From assembly GCA_947176425.1 (NCBI GenBank), contig CAMWQV010000035.1:1-9954 (forward strand): a stretch of 9,954 nucleotides of DNA. The letters run 5' to 3'. The translations under genes were made by a program, and so were the position numbers. The notes beneath the pieces were generated by a model, which saw only the letters and a list, made by a program, of their open reading frames with translations, did not search any database and had not been told where the DNA came from. Below are positions 6,738-9,954 of this stretch, one piece after another. Positions within the stretch are counted from its first letter, which is position 1, and each line of letters starts with the position of its first letter. The DNA is from an uncultured Clostridia bacterium. Its GTDB lineage: Bacteria; Bacillota; Clostridia; Oscillospirales; Oscillospiraceae.

Positions 6738-6752
6738 CTCAAAAACCACCTA

Positions 6753-6773
6753 ATCTAATATGATAAATTAGAT
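6753..6773. promoter_or_regulatory. Dyad operator candidate at the degV promoter
   Basis: Perfect 7-bp arms ATCTAAT (6753-6759) and ATTAGAT (6767-6773) are separated by 7 bp, so the arm centres are 14 bp apart. The dyad overlaps the end of the -10 box and covers the predicted transcription start, a classic repressor position. No regulator gene is adjacent, and the sequence does not match the FabT or FapR consensus as I know them. Confidence 0.5.
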
Positions 6774-6799
6774 TATATCGTTTTTTACAAAAAAGGCAA
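6772..6799 (-). promoter_or_regulatory. degV promoter
   Basis: TTGCCT (6799-6794), a 16-nt spacer and a perfect TATAAT (6777-6772) read on the minus strand. The start would fall near 6765, giving a leader of about 28 nt to the ATG at 6737. The promoter lies beyond the terminator of the upstream operon, so degV is probably an independent unit. Confidence 0.75.
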
Positions 6800-6840
6800 T
6801 AGGACAGGAACCGAAATTTTTCTTTGAGAAAAACAGGGGG

Positions 6841-6867
6841 CCGGGCAGGAGCCGCGCTCCCGCCCGG
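6841..6867 (-). terminator. Terminator of the xseA-xseB-ispA-PAP2 operon
   Basis: Twelve-base arms (CCGGGCAGGAGC and GCTCCCGCCCGG on the plus strand) pair with one wobble around a CGC loop. On the minus strand the stem is followed by CCCCCTGTTTTTCTC. It begins 7 nt past the stop of the preceding gene. The tract of five T residues makes it a convincing intrinsic terminator. Confidence 0.8.
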
Positions 6868-6874
6868 GTACGCT

Positions 6875-7321
6875 TCAGGGCGCGGCCAGCATCCCGACGC
6901 CGAACCCGAGCAGCGCGCCCATGAGGACCTGCAGCGGCGTATGGCCCATGACTTCCCGGAGGTTACCGGCGAGTTCTTCGGCGGTCAGCTGTTCCAGATG
7001 TTCCAGGAGCTTATTCACAAGGCGGGCGGTATCCCCTGCGCTGCGGCGGACATTGCAGGCGTCGTACATCACAACGGCGGACAGGACGGCGGCGACCGCA
7101 AAGACCGGGCTGCCGGTTCCATACAGTTTTCCGATGGAGGTCGTGCAGGCCATAACCAGGGCGGAGTGGCTGCTGGGCATCCCGCCGCTGGAAAAGAAGC
7201 GTTTCCATCCCGCCGCGCCCAGCAGAACCAGGTCCAGAATCACTTTCATGAGCTGCGCCAGGAACCACGCCAGCAGGCCGCAGTCAATGATGGGATTTTT
7301 GGTCAGAACGCCAAAATACAC
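6875..7321 (-). CDS. Divergent PAP2 family (DUF212, YuiD-like) membrane protein
   Basis: The 148-residue protein has the hallmark GGMPSSHSA (46-54) of the divergent PAP2 family, plus MYDACNVRRSAGDTA (85-99) and a C-terminal GHTPLQVLMGALLGFGVG (126-143). Hydrophobic segments near 13-36, 54-66, 73-85 and 129-145 indicate an integral membrane protein. PAP2 relatives are lipid or prenyl phosphate phosphatases; activity in this divergent branch is not established. I use the GTG at 7321 as start: GGAGG lies 8 nt upstream, in the last codons of ispA, and the gap to the ispA stop is 2 nt. An in-frame ATG at 7363 would overlap ispA by 40 bp and lacks a good ribosome binding site. Its place after ispA hints at a link to isoprenoid phosphate metabolism. 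Confidence 0.88.
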   Translation of the reverse strand: MYFGVLTKNPIIDCGLLAWFLAQLMKVILDLVLLGAAGWKRFFSSGGMPSSHSALVMACTTSIGKLYGTGSPVFAVAAVLSAVVMYDACNVRRSAGDTARLVNKLLEHLEQLTAEELAGNLREVMGHTPLQVLMGALLGFGVGMLAAP

Positions 7322-7323
7322 CG

Positions 7324-8196
7324 CTATTTCCTCCTGTCCGCCAAGTTTCCGGCAAGCGCGCATAAAAAACCGCTGTTTTCAAAGCCAGCCAGAGCGTTTT
7401 TCGCGAGGGCGGTTTCCTCCGCGACAAGAACGCCGCACGCTTCCAGGCCGATCACATCCACGAAGGTTGTTTTTCCCACGGCCCGGTCCGAACCGACAGA
7501 TTTTCCTAATTCCGTTTCATCGGCGGTCACGTCCAGCATATCGTCCCGCACCTGAAACGCCAGACCCAAATGTCCGGCATATTCCGCCGCGCATTTTTGG
7601 GCGTTTTCGTCTCCGTCCGCGGCAATGCAGCCCAATTCCGCGGCAGCTTTGAGCAGCATACCGGTTTTGAGCCCGTACATCAGCCTCAATTCTTCCTGAC
7701 CGGCGGCCAGCTGTTCCACGTCTAAAATCTGTCCCGCGGTCATGCCGTCACCGCCGCAGGCTTTCGCCAGCACGGAAACGGCCTTTGCCTTCTGATCTCC
7801 GGACAGGCCCGGCGCGTTGGCGATCAGGCCGAACGCCTCCGCCTGCAAAGCGTCCCCGGCTAATACGGCGGTGGCTTCGCCGTAGACCGTGTGGCAGGTC
7901 AGACGGCCCCGGCGCAGTTCGTCGTCATCCATGCACGGCAAATCGTCATGGATCAAAGAATAAGTATGCGCCAATTCCAGCGCGCAGGCCAGGGGCAGCG
8001 CTTTTTCCCGTTCGCCGCCCAGCAGATCGCAGAAGGCAAGTGTCAGAATCGGGCGGACGCGTTTCCCGCCGCCCAGCAGGCTGTAGCGCATGGCCTCCTG
8101 CAAACGGTCATAGGGCTGTTCCCCCTGAAATAAGTTCCCTAAAAAATGCTCAATCTCCTCAAAATATTCCTGATAACGCTGCTGATAATCGCTCAT
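7324..8196 (-). CDS. ispA: Polyprenyl synthetase (farnesyl/geranyl diphosphate synthase)
   Basis: The 290-residue cytosolic enzyme should condense isopentenyl diphosphate with an allylic diphosphate, supplying farnesyl-type precursors for undecaprenyl and quinone synthesis. Visible landmarks are GGKRVRP (43-49), the first aspartate-rich motif DDLPCMDDD (84-92) with the two-residue insertion of bacterial short-chain synthases, KTGMLL (177-182), and the second aspartate motif within FQVRDDMLD (214-222). These bind the magnesium-diphosphate groups. The ATG at 8196 lies 7 nt after AGGAGG; the in-frame ATG at 8202 overlaps the xseB stop and is only 1 nt from that site. Exact chain length of the product is not settled by sequence, though the class fits farnesyl diphosphate synthase. 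Confidence 0.95.
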   Translation of the reverse strand: MSDYQQRYQEYFEEIEHFLGNLFQGEQPYDRLQEAMRYSLLGGGKRVRPILTLAFCDLLGGEREKALPLACALELAHTYSLIHDDLPCMDDDELRRGRLTCHTVYGEATAVLAGDALQAEAFGLIANAPGLSGDQKAKAVSVLAKACGGDGMTAGQILDVEQLAAGQEELRLMYGLKTGMLLKAAAELGCIAADGDENAQKCAAEYAGHLGLAFQVRDDMLDVTADETELGKSVGSDRAVGKTTFVDVIGLEACGVLVAEETALAKNALAGFENSGFLCALAGNLADRRK

Positions 8197-8198
8197 GA

Positions 8199-8420
8199 TC
8201 ATTCCTCCTCAAACGGCAGTTCTCTTGGTTCGCCGTCCGGCCCTTTCTGTAATTTTACAACTTTCTGTTCCGCGCTGTCCAGCAAAGCGGAGCAATGGGA
8301 CACTAATTTTGTCCCCTCCTCAAAGAGAGTCAAAGATTCCGCCAGCTGCACGTCGCCGCGTTCCAGCAGCGACACGATCTGTTCCAGACGGTTGATATTC
8401 TCCTCAAAGCTTCGGCTCAT
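8199..8420 (-). CDS. xseB: Exodeoxyribonuclease VII small subunit
   Basis: The 73-residue protein has the XseB signature SFEENINRLEQIVSLLERGDVQLAESLTLFEEG in segments from residue 4 to 36: a short helical pair that binds the large subunit. Exonuclease VII degrades single-stranded DNA from both ends to oligonucleotides. The start codon overlaps the xseA stop by 4 bp (ATGA), the usual sign of translational coupling of the two subunits. The C-terminus is acidic (ELPFEEE), and its Glu codons double as the ispA ribosome binding site. Confidence 0.95.
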   Translation of the reverse strand: MSRSFEENINRLEQIVSLLERGDVQLAESLTLFEEGTKLVSHCSALLDSAEQKVVKLQKGPDGEPRELPFEEE

Positions 8421-9634
8421 AGCTTGTCCTCCCCTTCCGCAACGTCTTCCACCCGGCAGTACAGCGTGCCGTCCGCCAGCCGGTTCACCACTCTGCTGCC
8501 AACAGCCGTGCCGGCAGCCTTCCGCAGGGGCACGCCGTCCTCGTCCGTGACCACGGCATATCCGCGGGCCAATACTTTCAATGGACTGAGCGCGTCCAGA
8601 GACGCGCTTAACGCGGCCAGCTGTCTTTTTGGCCCCGCTAATCCGACGGCGGCGGCGTGATACAATTCTTTCTGGAGATGTCCCAGCAGCATCCGTTTGT
8701 CCTGCACGACCGCCAGCGGGTCAGTCAGGACCCGTTTCGCGGCGAGACTTTGCAGCCTGCGCCGCTGGAGTTCGATCCGGCGGTTCTCCGCCTGCAGCAT
8801 CCGAAGCTGCAAGCTCCGGAGCCGTTCCGACAGTTCCGCCCGGTCCGGCACGGCCTGCTGCGCGGCATGGGTCGGCGTGGCGGCGCGGGCGTCGGCGACA
8901 AAATCCGCTATGGTAAAATCCGGTTCATGGCCCACGGCGGAGATCACGGGAATATCCGCCGCGTAAATGGCCCTGGCGACCCGTTCGTCATTGAACGCCC
9001 ACAGGTCCTCCATAGAACCGCCGCCCCGTCCGGTAATAATCACGTCGGCCACCCGGTGGCGGCAGGCGTACCGCAGCGCGCCCACAATCTCAGGGGGCGC
9101 ATCGGGACCCTGCACGCGGACGGGCAGCAGTTTGATTTTTGCCAGCGGATACCGGCGGCGCATAATCCGGATCATATCATGCACCGCGTCCCCGGCGGAA
9201 GACGTAATAATCGCCACAGTCTCCGGATATTGGGGCAGCGGTTTTTTATGTTCCGGGGCGAACAGTCCCTCACGGCCCAGTTTTTCTTTCAGCTGCTCAA
9301 AGGCAACATGGAGGTCTCCGATTCCGTCGGGCGTCAGGGAATCGCAGTAGAGCTGATAGGCGCCGTCCCGCGGAAACACCGTGACCCGTCCCAGCGCAAT
9401 CACTTTCATTCCGTCGCGGGGCCGGAAGCGCAGGCGGGAAGCCTGTCCCTTAAACATCACGCTTCTGACTGCCCCTTCTGCGTCTTTCAGAGTAAAAAAG
9501 TGGTGTCCGGTGGGATAAATCTTGTAATTAGAGAGTTCCCCCCTGACATAGACATGGTTCAGGACCGGAACGCCGTCCAGAACGTTTTTCACGAACAGAT
9601 TCAATTCGGAAACCGAAAATACAGGATGCTCCAT
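8417..9634 (-). CDS. xseA: Exodeoxyribonuclease VII large subunit
   Basis: The 405-residue catalytic subunit has an N-terminal OB-fold DNA-binding domain (about 5-105, with FSVSELN and YVRGELSNYK). The catalytic domain carries VAIITSSAGDAVHD (140-153), GRGGGSMEDLWAFNDE (202-217) and GHEPDFTIADFVAD (235-248). A long helical region (about 262-345) binds XseB copies, and a C-terminal segment begins near LSPLKVLARGYAV (349-361). The start is the ATG at 9634, 8 nt after AGGAG. A longer frame reaching 9691 would run through the terminator hairpin and is rejected. First gene of the tight xseA-xseB-ispA-PAP2 unit. Confidence 0.96.
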   Translation of the reverse strand: MEHPVFSVSELNLFVKNVLDGVPVLNHVYVRGELSNYKIYPTGHHFFTLKDAEGAVRSVMFKGQASRLRFRPRDGMKVIALGRVTVFPRDGAYQLYCDSLTPDGIGDLHVAFEQLKEKLGREGLFAPEHKKPLPQYPETVAIITSSAGDAVHDMIRIMRRRYPLAKIKLLPVRVQGPDAPPEIVGALRYACRHRVADVIITGRGGGSMEDLWAFNDERVARAIYAADIPVISAVGHEPDFTIADFVADARAATPTHAAQQAVPDRAELSERLRSLQLRMLQAENRRIELQRRRLQSLAAKRVLTDPLAVVQDKRMLLGHLQKELYHAAAVGLAGPKRQLAALSASLDALSPLKVLARGYAVVTDEDGVPLRKAAGTAVGSRVVNRLADGTLYCRVEDVAEGEDKL

Positions 9635-9660
9635 AGGCCACACTCCTAACGGCATACGGA

Positions 9661-9688
9661 AAAAGAGCGCACGGAGGTACGCTCTTTT
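9661..9688 (-). terminator. Intrinsic terminator between nusB and xseA
   Basis: Twelve-base arms (AAAAGAGCGCAC and GTACGCTCTTTT on the plus strand) pair with one wobble around a 4-nt loop. On the minus strand the stem ends in a run of five T. It starts 8 nt after the nusB stop and ends 26 nt before the xseA ATG, leaving no room for a full promoter between terminator and xseA. Confidence 0.8.
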
Positions 9689-9696
9689 CACGTCGA

Positions 9697-9954
9697 TTAC
9701 GTTTTTGTACGGGAAGGATCGGATTTCTGCGGCGGCGTGATGTCCGTTTCTTTTCTGACAAACGTGCCGAGAATGCCGTTGACAAACCGGACGACATCCG
9801 GGTCCTCATACTTTTTGGCCAGCTCGACGGCCTCATTAATCGCCGCGCCGTTGGGGATATCGGGCATATAGAGGATCTCGAACATTGCCAGACGCATAAT
9901 GGCGGCGGCGACTAAGGGGATGCGTTCAAACCTCCAGCCCACGGCGTATTTTTC
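9697..9954 (-). CDS. nusB: Transcription antitermination factor NusB (N-terminus beyond window)
   Basis: The last 85 residues are visible. YAVGWRFERIPLVAAAIMRLAMFEILYMPDIPNGAAINEAVELAKKY, read in segments, follows the NusB C-terminal fold: W-x-x-x-R-I, a helix with AIMRLA, then INEAVELAKKY and FVNGILG. NusB joins NusE (ribosomal protein S10) at boxA RNA to support antitermination of rRNA operons. The residues after FVNGILGTFVRK form a short polar tail. The frame is open to the window edge, so the start lies outside; the GTG at 9942 is internal. nusB before xseA is a common order in Clostridia. Confidence 0.93.
   Translation of the reverse strand, partial: EKYAVGWRFERIPLVAAAIMRLAMFEILYMPDIPNGAAINEAVELAKKYEDPDVVRFVNGILGTFVRKETDITPPQKSDPSRTKT

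Noticed and set aside
6738..6749. Upstream GTG start for degV
   Set aside because: The GTG is part of the AGGTGG ribosome binding site; the ATG at 6737 has proper spacing and begins the conserved N-terminus.
8657..9649. 330-codon plus-strand open frame opposite xseA
   Set aside because: xseA has all family motifs in its own frame; the antisense product is low-complexity in Arg, Gln and His.

Overview
The window looks like chromosomal DNA of a fairly GC-rich member of the Clostridia, most likely Oscillospirales/Oscillospiraceae. The signs are a nusB-xseA-xseB-ispA-divergent PAP2 housekeeping block, strong AGGAGG-type ribosome binding sites, a LytTR/GHKL agr-type quorum-sensing set, and a secreted Calx-beta protein. 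That assignment is an inference from gene content and composition; no search could be run. Every gene I can support is on the minus strand, so transcription runs from the right end to the left end.

Right part (9954 to about 6840): the C-terminal part of nusB is followed by a strong intrinsic terminator. Then come xseA, xseB, ispA and a divergent-PAP2 (DUF212) membrane protein gene, packed with 4-bp overlaps or 2-bp gaps and ending at a second intrinsic terminator. The block covers exonuclease VII (both subunits) and prenyl diphosphate synthesis.

Middle (about 6800 to 5800): a single DegV-family fatty-acid-binding protein gene has its own near-consensus promoter and a perfect 7-7-7 dyad just downstream of the -10 box. 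It is followed by two hairpins.

Agr locus (5775 to 2937): the order in the direction of transcription is LytTR response regulator (agrA-like), GHKL sensor kinase (agrC-like), AgrB-type peptide-processing membrane protease, then a 39-codon agrD gene that starts with GTG inside the end of agrB. The predicted pheromone has Ser where staphylococcal and listerial peptides have Cys, so the ring should be a lactone. The locus is visibly more AT-rich than its flanks and is bounded by two hairpins sharing an identical 13-mer.

Left part (2644 to beyond position 1): an open frame of at least 881 codons has no stop before the window edge. It encodes a secreted protein with a signal peptide, Calx-beta-like segments and an Ig-like segment, and it has its own promoter. 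The first Calx-beta-like unit appears to be split, with the Ig-like domain between its halves. Whether the agr system controls this neighbour cannot be settled from sequence. No rRNA, tRNA, insertion sequence, CRISPR array or plus-strand gene was recognised.
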